Positions 43,573-52,168 of a DNA stretch of 64,000 nucleotides are shown piece by piece. Source of the DNA: Pedobacter panaciterrae (lineage in GTDB: Bacteria > Bacteroidota > Bacteroidia > Sphingobacteriales > Sphingobacteriaceae). The notes under the pieces were generated by a model that was given only the letters and a program-made list of their open reading frames with translations, was not told the origin of the DNA and did not search any database. Made by a program: the position numbers and the translations under genes. The stretch covers positions 434,001 to 498,000 of the forward strand of contig NZ_JABMKW010000008.1 of NCBI RefSeq assembly GCF_013204795.1, given 5' to 3'. Within the stretch, counting starts at the first letter, position 1. The number at the start of each line of letters is the position of its first letter.

Positions 43573-44908
43573 TCATTGTTTTCAGAAGCCTGTATCTATT
43601 GCACCGCTGGTTATTTTCAGGGTGCTTTTTGGGTTAATGATGTTTGCCGGAATTATGCGTTTCTGGCTCAATGGATGGATAACAGATTTATATGTGACGC
43701 CCCGGTTTTACTTTAACTACTGGGGGTTTGAGTGGGTGCATCCACTTGGTGGTACCGGGATGCACCTCCTTTTTTTGCTGGCTGGCGTTTCCGCTCTGGG
43801 AATGGCTGCGGGACTTCTGTACCGCATTACAGCAGTGGTCTTTTTCCTGTCCTTCACCTATATTGAAATGATTGATGCGACCAACTATCTCAATCACTAT
43901 TATTTTATCAGTCTGGTTGGGTTTTTAATGATCTGGCTTCCTGCAAACCGGTATTTTTCCATTGATGTAAAAATATGGCCTGATTTAAGGCGTGATATGG
44001 TCCCATTATGGACCGTTGGTATTATCCGTTTGCAAATTGCAGTGGTTTACTTTTTTGCCGGACTTGCCAAACTCAGTCCTGACTGGCTACTGGACGCTAC
44101 GCCCATGAAAATCTGGCTGCCTGCCAAAAGCCATCTGCCACTGATCGGCGGTTTGATGTACAAAAGCTGGGTGGCTTATTTTTTCAGTTGGTTTGGTGCA
44201 CTATATGATCTTTTTATCACTTTCTTTTTAGTTAACCGGAAGACCCGTCCCATCGCCTATGTTTTTGTGATCGGCTTCCATCTGGCTACAGCTTTGTTTT
44301 TTCCCGGCATAGGGATGTTCCCTTATGTGATGATCATCTGTAGCTTTATTTTCTTCAGCTCTTCCGCTCAGCAAAAATTACTGAACCGAATTAAAAGCCC
44401 GGGACAAACTACTTCCGATCATAGTGTTTATCAGTTGCCTGCGCGCGTAAACAGCATGTTTATGGTTGCTTTAGGTTTCTATTTTTGTGTTCAATTAATT
44501 GTTCCCTTACGGTTTTTAGCTTATCCCGGTCAGTTGTTCTGGTATGAAGAGGGTTACCGTTTTTCGTGGCGTGTAATGCTGATGGAAAAATCGGGCAATA
44601 CTTTTTTTTATGTTAAAGAACCTTCTACCGGAAAAATTTATGAAGTTAATAACAATGAGTTTCTTACTCCTTTACAGGATAAAATGATGAGTACCCAACC
44701 CGATCTGATCTTGCGCTATGCGCATTATCTGGCATCGGTATACAAACAGCGCGGGCTAAAAGATCCGGCTGTTTATGCAGAATGTTACGTGGCGCTGAAC
44801 GGAGAACGTTCGCGCCCATTTACTAACCCCACTATTGATCTATCCAGACAGCCTTTTAGCTGGCGTCATTATACCTGGATACTACCCCTTGTTAAAGATG
44901 AAAAATAA
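43562..44908 (+). CDS. HTTM-domain membrane protein
   Basis: A 448-residue integral membrane protein of the HTTM (horizontally transferred transmembrane) family, related to the membrane part of vitamin K-dependent gamma-carboxylase. Helices are seen from APLVIFRVLFGLMMFAGIM onward, with YIEMIDATNYLNHYYFISLVGFLMIWLP and IRLQIAVVYFFAGLAKL typical of the family. The C-terminal about 130 residues are soluble. Whether it catalyses carboxylation is unknown. It overlaps the imelysin gene by 11 bases and the TonB receptor gene by 11 bases. Confidence 0.82.
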   Translation: MVINHCFQKPVSIAPLVIFRVLFGLMMFAGIMRFWLNGWITDLYVTPRFYFNYWGFEWVHPLGGTGMHLLFLLAGVSALGMAAGLLYRITAVVFFLSFTYIEMIDATNYLNHYYFISLVGFLMIWLPANRYFSIDVKIWPDLRRDMVPLWTVGIIRLQIAVVYFFAGLAKLSPDWLLDATPMKIWLPAKSHLPLIGGLMYKSWVAYFFSWFGALYDLFITFFLVNRKTRPIAYVFVIGFHLATALFFPGIGMFPYVMIICSFIFFSSSAQQKLLNRIKSPGQTTSDHSVYQLPARVNSMFMVALGFYFCVQLIVPLRFLAYPGQLFWYEEGYRFSWRVMLMEKSGNTFFYVKEPSTGKIYEVNNNEFLTPLQDKMMSTQPDLILRYAHYLASVYKQRGLKDPAVYAECYVALNGERSRPFTNPTIDLSRQPFSWRHYTWILPLVKDEK

Positions 44909-47321
44909 CACCTTTGGTAAAATATTTCTTTTTGTACTGTTTAATATCTGTTTTTTAAACGCGTTTGCACAAAACTATACCATTAATGGTAAAGTGCAAG
45001 TCAACGATCAGGCTGCCGGTGGTGCAACTGTGAGCCTGGCTCCCGGAGGCTTGAAGACCGCGTGTGATGAACATGGTAATTTTGAGTTTAAGGAAATTGC
45101 TGGCGGAGAATATGAGCTGCTTGTTCGCCTGGTAGGCGCAAAAAACTTCCGTAAAAAAATCAACGTTAACGGCAATATTGTCCTTAACATCGCTTTAGAA
45201 GATGCTGATACCAGACAATTAAACGAAGTCAATGTACAGGATAGCAGTCAGCGAATGGCATCGGGCAATTTAAGGCAGGTAGAAGGAACTGCCATTTATG
45301 CGGGGAAAAAAACTGAGGTGATTAATGTAGGAAATTTGAATGCAAACCTGGCCACTAACAATACCCGGCAGATATACAGTCGTGTTGCGGGAATCAACAT
45401 TATTGAATATGATGGTGGCGGACTTCAGCTTGGCATTGGAGGCAGGGGATTAAACCCAAGTCGGGTATCGAACTTTAACACTCGTCAAAACGGTTATGAT
45501 ATTAGCGCGGATGCTTTAGGTTACCCGGAAAGTTACTATACACCACCTGCCGAAGCATTGGACAGGATAGAGATTATCCGCGGTGCTGCCAGTTTGCAGT
45601 ATGGGACACAATTTGGTGGTCTGATAAATTTCCAGCTAAAAAAAGGCCCCGCAGATAAACCGGTGGAGGTTACCAGTCGCCAAACTGCAGGTTCCTATGG
45701 ATTTTTTAATTCTTTTAATAGTATTGGTGGCAAGGTAAAAAAGCTGAATTATTATGCTTACTACCAATATAAACGTGGTGATGGTTGGCGTCCAAACAGT
45801 CATTTTGACCAGAATGGGGCTTATCTGCACCTCGATTACCAGTTTACACCAAAGCTCAAAGTAACGGGTGAATATACTTACATGCATTACCTGGCGCAGC
45901 TACCGGGCGGCTTAACTGATGAGGAATTTGAAGCTGATCCAAGTCAGTCTAACCGCGCCCGAAACTGGTTTAAGGTAGATTGGAATTTGGCTAGCGTTAC
46001 CCTTGATTATGAGTTTAATGACCATACGAAAATTAACTGGCGTAGCTATTATCTACATGGTAGCAGACAGGCACTAGGCATACTAAGTTATATCAACAGA
46101 CCGGACCCTGGAGGTCAGCGTGATTTACTGGACGATACTTTTAAGAATTTTGGGTCAGAGATACGTTTGCTTCATCAGTATAAATTAGTAAACAATCAGC
46201 CTAGTACCTTTTTGGGGGGCGTGAGGGTTTACAAGGGTTTAACCCTGCGCAATCAGGGGAATGCAGATGATGGCAGCGGCCCGACTTTTAAATACACAGG
46301 TAGCTTTCCGAGTGGCTCCGGTTATGAATTTCCAGGGACTAATGTGGCGGTTTTTACCGAGAATATTTTCCAGCTGACTGAAAAATGGAGCGTTACTCCG
46401 GGTGCGAGGTTCGAGTTTATTTCTACTAAAGCAGACGGGTATTATGCCACCAAATCAAGTCCTTATGATGATTTTTACTACATCCAGAATTTTGAGAAGA
46501 AAACAAATAACCGGGCCTTCGTCTTTTTTGGTTTAGGTACTTCATATAAACCTATGAAGGGCATTGAACTGTATGCCAATGTATCACAAAACTATCGCAG
46601 TGTAAATTTCAACGATATCAGGGTTGTCAATCCGAATGCCCGCGTCGATTCTACTCTGTCAGATGAAAAGGGGTATACAATTGATGGCGGTATAAGAGGT
46701 CATGTGAACTCCTGGATGCGGTACGACCTGAGCTTGTTTTATCTGAAATACAATAAACGCATTGGTTCAGTAAACACAAAAAGCGCTGATAATCTGGAAA
46801 ACTACCGCCTAAGGAAAAACATAGGGGATAGTCGTAATATTGGGTTTGAGAGCTTAATAGAAGGTGATTTATTGAAGGCTATTAGTAAAGGAACCAGTAA
46901 ATATAAACTCAGCGTTTATACCAATTTTGCGTTGATAGATGCGAGATATATCACCAGTTTGGACCCATCTGTTCGAAAGGATAATCTGGTTGAATTTGTT
47001 CCGCCTATTTTATTTCGTACAGGTGTTTCTTTTGGGAATAAGCTTTTTGATGTTGCTTACCAGTTTTCTCATGTTGGTAAACAGTATTCTGATGCGACCA
47101 ATGCTGAAAGATCAGATAGGGCAATTGATGGGGTAGTACCTGCGTATCAGGTAATGGATCTTAGCGCAACCTACAGATGGAAGTTGTTTACCTTATCTGG
47201 AAGTATCAATAACCTGCTGGATGAGAAGTATTTTACCCGTAGGGCAGATGGTTATCCCGGGCCGGGTATTTTGCCGTCTGATAACAGGACGTTTTATTTG
47301 ACGCTGCAGGTTAAGTTGTAA
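44898..47321 (+). CDS. TonB-dependent receptor (FecA-like)
   Basis: An 807-residue outer membrane receptor. Signal peptide ends near NAFAQN; a carboxypeptidase-like domain (NYTINGKVQVNDQAAGG) is followed by a plug with AALDRIEIIRGAASLQYGTQF and a barrel ending in TFYLTLQVKL. No SusD partner follows, which is the layout of siderophore or metal-citrate receptors. Start set at ATG 44898, 11 bases inside the HTTM gene; the frame upstream is the HTTM shadow. Together with the imelysin and DUF4856 lipoproteins and HTTM protein it should form a surface uptake unit, probably for iron, governed by the adjacent two-component system. Confidence 0.93.
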   Translation: MKNNTFGKIFLFVLFNICFLNAFAQNYTINGKVQVNDQAAGGATVSLAPGGLKTACDEHGNFEFKEIAGGEYELLVRLVGAKNFRKKINVNGNIVLNIALEDADTRQLNEVNVQDSSQRMASGNLRQVEGTAIYAGKKTEVINVGNLNANLATNNTRQIYSRVAGINIIEYDGGGLQLGIGGRGLNPSRVSNFNTRQNGYDISADALGYPESYYTPPAEALDRIEIIRGAASLQYGTQFGGLINFQLKKGPADKPVEVTSRQTAGSYGFFNSFNSIGGKVKKLNYYAYYQYKRGDGWRPNSHFDQNGAYLHLDYQFTPKLKVTGEYTYMHYLAQLPGGLTDEEFEADPSQSNRARNWFKVDWNLASVTLDYEFNDHTKINWRSYYLHGSRQALGILSYINRPDPGGQRDLLDDTFKNFGSEIRLLHQYKLVNNQPSTFLGGVRVYKGLTLRNQGNADDGSGPTFKYTGSFPSGSGYEFPGTNVAVFTENIFQLTEKWSVTPGARFEFISTKADGYYATKSSPYDDFYYIQNFEKKTNNRAFVFFGLGTSYKPMKGIELYANVSQNYRSVNFNDIRVVNPNARVDSTLSDEKGYTIDGGIRGHVNSWMRYDLSLFYLKYNKRIGSVNTKSADNLENYRLRKNIGDSRNIGFESLIEGDLLKAISKGTSKYKLSVYTNFALIDARYITSLDPSVRKDNLVEFVPPILFRTGVSFGNKLFDVAYQFSHVGKQYSDATNAERSDRAIDGVVPAYQVMDLSATYRWKLFTLSGSINNLLDEKYFTRRADGYPGPGILPSDNRTFYLTLQVKL

Positions 47322-47334
47322 AGAGGGGAGGCCA

Positions 47335-47370
47335 CCGTCATCTCCTTTGGTTAATCAAAGGAGATGACGG
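47335..47370. repeat. Palindromic repeat R2 (CATCTCCTTTG type)
   Basis: CCGTCATCTCCTTTG and CAAAGGAGATGACGG are perfect 15-base arms around 6 bases, right after the receptor gene. The same type recurs at 48736. It can serve as the terminator of the receptor operon. Confidence 0.8.
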
Positions 47371-47519
47371 GAAGAATGACGAAGTGGGTTAGCAAGAAGA
47401 AGTGTTATATTTTTATAGGAAAATAGCGTTCTGTAGCTTCATTCTTCAATTGGTCACATATTTTCGGGGTTCCGTCACATTTGTTTAAGGCATGTAGTAT
47501 CAAGTGCTATCATTGCGTT

Positions 47520-48722
47520 ATGAAAACGCTAATTTTAACCATCGGACTATTTGTAAGTTCAACATTCTTCTTAGTCGCCCAAACTAAGAAGTTAATGATT
47601 TTAGGCTTTCGGGACAGTATCTATTCTAAGATACTGGGCGAAAAGCGAGAGATTCTTGTCCATCTTCCGGATACTCCAGCAGACGAATTTGCACCGGATC
47701 AGAAGTATCCTGTTATTTATGTTCTTGACGCTGGCTCATACTTTCAAACGATAGCCGCAATTTCCGAAAGCAAAGGCGGAGGCAGTGGGAACTTTTCAAG
47801 TCCAAAGGTCATCGTTGTAGGTATAGTCAATACCGACCGGATGAGAGATTTGAGTCCTACACACTGGCCGAATCCTCCTCTTGTTCCTGCCGGCATGGCA
47901 GCCAGTTCTGGTGATGGTGAAAAGTTTCTTGGATTTATAGAAAAAGAACTTATTCCACATATAGATTCCATTTGTCCTGCAGCTCCGCATCGCACCATAA
48001 TAGGTCATTCGCTTGGGGGTTTGGCTGCTATCAATGCTCTACTGAATCATAAGGGATTGTTCCAGAACCATGTTGTGCTCGACCCGACCACCTGGTGGGA
48101 AAAGGAAAACTGGATCAATTCTGTAAAAAACAAACTTACCCTTGCTGATTATTCTAATACTAGTGTTTTTCTTGCTATCGCACATTCGGTTGACAAAAGT
48201 TTGTCGATTGAGGCGCTAAAAACGGATACGAATCTCAGAACTTTACCTATGCGTTCAGAGTTGAATTTTGATCAGTACATTAAATCGATAATAGGTGCGC
48301 ATCCATTGATCTACCAATCGAAATACTACCCTGATTACGATCATGGAGGTGTTGCTTTGCCAGGCATTATTGATGCCATGGGTTTTATTTATAATTTTTA
48401 TGGGATCAGTTTTCCTTTCCCAGGGTTCTTTGCTCCAGATTACAGTGAGGATGGAAAACTGGCAGCGCATTACGAGATGGTTAGTAAGAGATTAGGGTAT
48501 AAAGTTGCCCCTCCGGGAGAGTTGATAAATGCGGTGGCTCATGAACTGATGGGGTCTAAGCAATTTGACAGAGCAAAGAAGTATCTTGATTTGAATTTGA
48601 AAAATTATCCGAATAGTTATAAATCTTATGAGGCAATGGGTGATTATTATAAGGAGTTGGGGAAGAGGGAGTTGTCAGATGGTTTTTATAAAAAGGCAGG
48701 GGTAATGAAAGGGAAGGGCTAA
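47520..48722 (+). CDS. Exported alpha/beta hydrolase (esterase D-like) with TPR-like tail
   Basis: A 400-residue exported protein; signal peptide ends near FLVAQ. The esterase D / IroE-like fold shows YPVIYVLDAGSYF and the nucleophile elbow IIGHSLGGLAAI, with GHSLGG giving the serine. The final about 60 residues form a TPR-like pair (AKKYLDLNLKNYPNSYKSYEAMGDYYKELG). Such enzymes cleave ester bonds of siderophores or esterified sugars; the neighbouring receptor operon fits a siderophore role, but a palindrome separates them. Start set at ATG 47520; the frame extends 13 codons further without support. Confidence 0.82.
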   Translation: MKTLILTIGLFVSSTFFLVAQTKKLMILGFRDSIYSKILGEKREILVHLPDTPADEFAPDQKYPVIYVLDAGSYFQTIAAISESKGGGSGNFSSPKVIVVGIVNTDRMRDLSPTHWPNPPLVPAGMAASSGDGEKFLGFIEKELIPHIDSICPAAPHRTIIGHSLGGLAAINALLNHKGLFQNHVVLDPTTWWEKENWINSVKNKLTLADYSNTSVFLAIAHSVDKSLSIEALKTDTNLRTLPMRSELNFDQYIKSIIGAHPLIYQSKYYPDYDHGGVALPGIIDAMGFIYNFYGISFPFPGFFAPDYSEDGKLAAHYEMVSKRLGYKVAPPGELINAVAHELMGSKQFDRAKKYLDLNLKNYPNSYKSYEAMGDYYKELGKRELSDGFYKKAGVMKGKG

Positions 48723-48735
48723 TCTAAAGGGGTCT

Positions 48736-48764
48736 TCATCTCCTTGATTAACCAAAGGAGATGA
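48736..48764. repeat. Palindromic repeat R3
   Basis: TCATCTCCTT and AAGGAGATGA around a 9-base centre, nearly the same as R2 at 47335. It lies between the stop codons of the convergent esterase and HxlR genes. Confidence 0.75.
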
Positions 48765-48785
48765 CGAGGAAAAATGACGAGTGTG

Positions 48786-49166
48786 CTAGGATGTTGGGGT
48801 AGTTTCCAGAATGGTTTTTAACTGGGGAGCGAACTCTAATCCCCATTTATCAACGGCAGAGATTAGCGGGAGAAGGGATTTTCCGGTTTCGGTAAGGTGG
48901 TATTCTACACGCAAAGGGACTTCAGCATAGCTTGTTTTTCCAATCATTCCATGAAACTCTAATTCCTTCAATTGTTGCTGTAATACGCGTCTGGTTATGC
49001 CGGTTATTGCATTTAGGATGTCTCTGGGACGGGTTTCTCCTTTTGAAATTTCATCAAGTATGCAAAATTTCCATTTAGAGCCTACCACTTCCATGGCTAC
49101 AATAAGGCCGCAATTATAATCGATGGGAATTTTTCGCTGATACATATGGCTTTCTATAAAATTCAA
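48786..49166 (-). CDS. HxlR-family transcription regulator
   Basis: A 126-residue winged-helix regulator. The N-terminal CGLIVAMEVVGSKWKFCILDEI, the RRVLQQQLKELEFHGMI recognition segment and RVEYHLTETGKSLLPLI are the family text. HxlR proteins often sense aldehydes or redox stress and control a divergent oxidoreductase gene, which is what is found here (a flavodoxin-like gene starting 138 bases away). A Met at residue 8 (start 49145) is an alternative start. Two direct repeats in the gap are its likely sites. Confidence 0.92.
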   Translation of the reverse strand: MNFIESHMYQRKIPIDYNCGLIVAMEVVGSKWKFCILDEISKGETRPRDILNAITGITRRVLQQQLKELEFHGMIGKTSYAEVPLRVEYHLTETGKSLLPLISAVDKWGLEFAPQLKTILETTPTS

Positions 49167-49194
49167 AAGTACTAAACTGATGGTTTAAGTCCAT

Positions 49195-49224
49195 AGGGAT
49201 TAATTTATCACTAAGGGATTAATT
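49195..49224. promoter_or_regulatory. Direct repeats, candidate HxlR operator
   Basis: AGGGATTAATT occurs at 49195-49205 and 49214-49224, 19 bases apart, in the gap between the divergent HxlR and flavodoxin genes. Confidence 0.55.
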
Positions 49225-49303
49225 ACCCCCGTATTTCAGCGGAGCGTTATAAGCCTGATCTTTGCAGTGCAAATTTAAACGCATAACTTTTAATAATTAT
49301 AGC

Positions 49304-49834
49304 ATGAAGACTTTGGTGATTGTGATACATCCGGATCTCGAAAATTCGGTAATCAACAAGCGATGGATTGAAGAATTAAATAAATACCCTGAAAAGTATA
49401 CCATACATGATCTGCACGCCCTTTATCCGGATGAACAAATTGATGTTGCACATGAGCAAGAACTGGTCGCAGCACATGATAAAATCATATTTCAGTTTCC
49501 ATTTTACTGGTTTAATTGTCCGCCGTTTTTAAAAAGATGGTTGGATCTGGTGTTGACGCACGGCTGGGCATATGGTAAAGGCAGTGGGTATAAACTCGCT
49601 GGTAAGAAAATAGCTTTGGGTATTGCTGCGGGTATAAATGAAGAGGATTACCATTCGGAAGGAAGATATAAATATACGCTCAAAGAACTGACTGCTCCGT
49701 TTGAAGTGACATTTGATTATATCAAAGCAGATTATAAACCACTTTTTGCTTTTTATGGGGCGGAGCATGATGCAACTGAAGCAAGAATTGAAGAGAGTGC
49801 GAAGGATTATATTTCTTTTCTGGGAGGGATGTGA
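49304..49834 (+). CDS. NAD(P)H oxidoreductase, flavodoxin-like (MdaB/KefF type)
   Basis: A 176-residue FMN or FAD quinone reductase. TLVIVIHPDLENSVINKRW is the start of the flavodoxin-like fold, and FQFPFYWFNCPPFLKRWLDLVLTHGWAYG is the signature of the MdaB/KefF group. It reduces quinones or acts as an electrophile-defence enzyme. Start at ATG 49304; the frame upstream adds 14 codons that are not conserved. It is divergent from the HxlR regulator. Confidence 0.9.
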   Translation: MKTLVIVIHPDLENSVINKRWIEELNKYPEKYTIHDLHALYPDEQIDVAHEQELVAAHDKIIFQFPFYWFNCPPFLKRWLDLVLTHGWAYGKGSGYKLAGKKIALGIAAGINEEDYHSEGRYKYTLKELTAPFEVTFDYIKADYKPLFAFYGAEHDATEARIEESAKDYISFLGGM

Positions 49835-49845
49835 AAAACTGTTTT

Positions 49846-50178
49846 TTAAATTAAATCTGCTTTTACGGTTGCTATCTTTCCATCTTTAAATGTCATGTCA
49901 AATATGCCGCCGATTTTTCCCTCTGGAAATTCGCCGGTAAACTCTACCTCCAGATGTGCTTCGTTATTATTGATATCCAGTTTTATCAATCGGGTATGTG
50001 TATTGTATCCGATAAAATAGCTTGTAAAATAATCTTTGATGCCAGCGTATCCAATAAATTTTCTGCCAACAGAAGGATCGTCTAAAATAGCATCTGTGTT
50101 ATATTTCTGGAGGTATTTATCGGTATCGAGGGCATTGCTCAGATTAATCCAGTCTGATATAAATGATTTGATGTCCAT
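49846..50178 (-). CDS. SnoaL/NTF2-like protein
   Basis: A 110-residue NTF2-fold protein; the cone of a helical start (IKSFISDWINLSNALDTDKYLQ) and strands AILDDPSVGRKFIGYAGIKDYF are typical of SnoaL-like proteins, which may be hydratases or ketosteroid isomerase relatives. Last gene of the SDR-AraC-NTF2 group, 9 bases after the AraC gene. Its start at 50178 follows directly, so cotranscription is likely. Confidence 0.82.
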   Translation of the reverse strand: MDIKSFISDWINLSNALDTDKYLQKYNTDAILDDPSVGRKFIGYAGIKDYFTSYFIGYNTHTRLIKLDINNNEAHLEVEFTGEFPEGKIGGIFDMTFKDGKIATVKADLI

Positions 50179-50187
50179 TGCGGTTTT

Positions 50188-51105
50188 TTAATTGAATGAG
50201 GCCCTGAATTCCAGCGGCGTGACATTGGTTTTCTTTTTAAAGATTTTACTGAACGATTGGGGGTGCTCGAAACCAAGCTGATAAGCTATTTCTGCTACTG
50301 TTAAATGGGATGTTGACAGAAATTCCTTAGCTTTTTCAATCAGTTTTTCGTGTATATGCTGCTGAGCATTTTGTCCGGTAAGGGAACGGAGCATATCACT
50401 AAGATACCTTGGCGAAACATTTAAATGCTGTGCGAGATAATCCACGGTAAGCAATCCGTTGTCCAGTGGTTCCTCTTTGTCAAAATAACTGCTCAGCACA
50501 TCTTCCATTTTCACGAGTAAATCATTGTTTACCGCTTTACGGGTAATGAATTGCCGTTTATAAAAGCGATTACTGTAATTCAGCAATACTTCAATATAAG
50601 AAATCATGAGGTCCTGACTGAAATCGTCGATAGTGCCATTTAATTCTTGCTGAATGTTATCCAGAACGCCCAAAATAGTTGTCTTTTCCTTATCAGACAG
50701 GTGCAATGCCTCATTGGCTTCGTAAGAGAAAAATCCGTACGACTTTATGTTCTTGCATAAGGGGTAATTCCGGATAAAATCGGGGTGGACAAGCAGTGAA
50801 AAACCTTCGTACTCTTTATCATCTCCAATAATTGAGATCAGTTGATTGGGAGCGGTAAATATCATACCACCCTCGTCAAAATCATAGTATCCCTGACCAT
50901 AGCCGAATACTCCTTTCAATGTCTTTTTGAAAGATATTTTGTAGAAATTGAACACAAAAGAACTTTTGATATAGGCTTCATTCATTACCATTGTGGAATT
51001 ATCTACAAGGCTGATCAACGGATGCAGGGGTTTAGGTAAGCCCAGCATCCGGTGCAGTTCTGAAATAGAATTTATCCTCAAAAGATTGTCTGCTTCTTTC
51101 CTCAT
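50188..51105 (-). CDS. AraC-family transcription regulator
   Basis: A 305-residue regulator with the same layout as the one at 13567-14487: a sensor half and a C-terminal AraC domain (VDYLAQHLNVSPRYLSDMLR, VAEIAYQLGFEHPQSFSKI, FKKKTNVTPLEFRASF). The two proteins share long stretches such as QQHIHEKLIEKAKE, so they are paralogues. Its start codon overlaps the SDR stop (ATGA), which shows translational coupling, and it probably controls the SDR-AraC-NTF2 operon. Confidence 0.92.
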   Translation of the reverse strand: MRKEADNLLRINSISELHRMLGLPKPLHPLISLVDNSTMVMNEAYIKSSFVFNFYKISFKKTLKGVFGYGQGYYDFDEGGMIFTAPNQLISIIGDDKEYEGFSLLVHPDFIRNYPLCKNIKSYGFFSYEANEALHLSDKEKTTILGVLDNIQQELNGTIDDFSQDLMISYIEVLLNYSNRFYKRQFITRKAVNNDLLVKMEDVLSSYFDKEEPLDNGLLTVDYLAQHLNVSPRYLSDMLRSLTGQNAQQHIHEKLIEKAKEFLSTSHLTVAEIAYQLGFEHPQSFSKIFKKKTNVTPLEFRASFN

Positions 51106-51920
51106 TGTGCTAATTTTACTAATTCTCCGAACACCATTTTGTTCATCTCTTTTACTGCTGCTTCAGCACCAATCTCGAGACGTCTTGCATATAGTTGATT
51201 GGCAAATTCTCCAGCCACATATCTAAGTTGATCTTTACCATCGGTAGCGGCTTCGTACACCACTTTGGCGATTAATTCTACCGGCTCAAAATTGTCGGGA
51301 TTCATTAAACCGAATAATTTTTCTAATCCTTCTTCGTAGGCAGGGTGGTGAGCAACAGCTAAAGATTCTCCTGCAAAATTGGTTTTAATTCCGCCTGGTG
51401 CGATGGTTTTGATGCCAATGTTGTGAAGGCCTAATTCAAATGACATGCTTTCGCTCCAACCTTCCAAAGCCCATTTTGTAGCGTGATAAATACAGTCCAG
51501 AGGGAAAGTTACGAGGCCGCCAATAGAAGTAGTGGTCAGGAATAATCCGCTTTTCTTTTCTCTGAAATACGCTACAAAAGCCTGGGTAACGCGGATCACC
51601 CCCAACAGGTTGGTGTCAATTTGTTTCACGAGCTGCTCATCTGAAATCGCTTCCAGCGCACCTATCAATCCGTAGCCTGCGTTGTTTAATACCACATCGA
51701 TATCGTGTTTTGCTATTGCTTCTTTTACTGTGTTTTGAATTTGTTCTACATTGGTAACGTCTAATGGTAGTAAGGTTACATTTTCCAGTGTATTCAATTC
51801 TGTTTCTTTGTCGGGATTGCGCATTGTGGCGATAACGTTCCAGCCGTTACTTTGAAACAGTTTGGCAGCGGCTTTTCCTAAGCCTGAAGATGCTCCTGTA
51901 ATAAAAATTGTTTTTTTCAT
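51102..51920 (-). CDS. Short-chain dehydrogenase/reductase
   Basis: A 272-residue classical SDR. The cofactor motif is TGASSGLGKAA, NNAGYG follows, and the active site is the Ser of TTTSIGG with YHATK as the Y-x-x-x-K pair. The substrate is not shown. Start at ATG 51920 (MKKTIFITGASSG); the upstream frame to 52061 is unlike SDR sequence. First gene of the SDR-AraC-NTF2 operon. The 248 bases between this start and the next gene on the plus strand hold no gene, and I see no clear promoter there. Confidence 0.93.
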   Translation of the reverse strand: MKKTIFITGASSGLGKAAAKLFQSNGWNVIATMRNPDKETELNTLENVTLLPLDVTNVEQIQNTVKEAIAKHDIDVVLNNAGYGLIGALEAISDEQLVKQIDTNLLGVIRVTQAFVAYFREKKSGLFLTTTSIGGLVTFPLDCIYHATKWALEGWSESMSFELGLHNIGIKTIAPGGIKTNFAGESLAVAHHPAYEEGLEKLFGLMNPDNFEPVELIAKVVYEAATDGKDQLRYVAGEFANQLYARRLEIGAEAAVKEMNKMVFGELVKLAQ

Positions 51921-52168
51921 TTTGTCATTGTTTAAATGTGATATGCAAAAGTCAACAGAAGTTGGGTGCTGGATGTGGCCATATTGAGGAATGTAGTAGC
52001 CAAAATGACGGAGGTATGGTGGAGAGGAGGAGGTTGTTTGATTTCGGACAGTGGTGTTCATATTCGCACAAGTGATTTGCCGTGAAATTGGCGTTTGTGG
52101 CTTAAAAAAGGATTTTTTACCTTATGGCTATGTTGTTGTAATGCTGATTTTGATTAAAAAATATAGCT

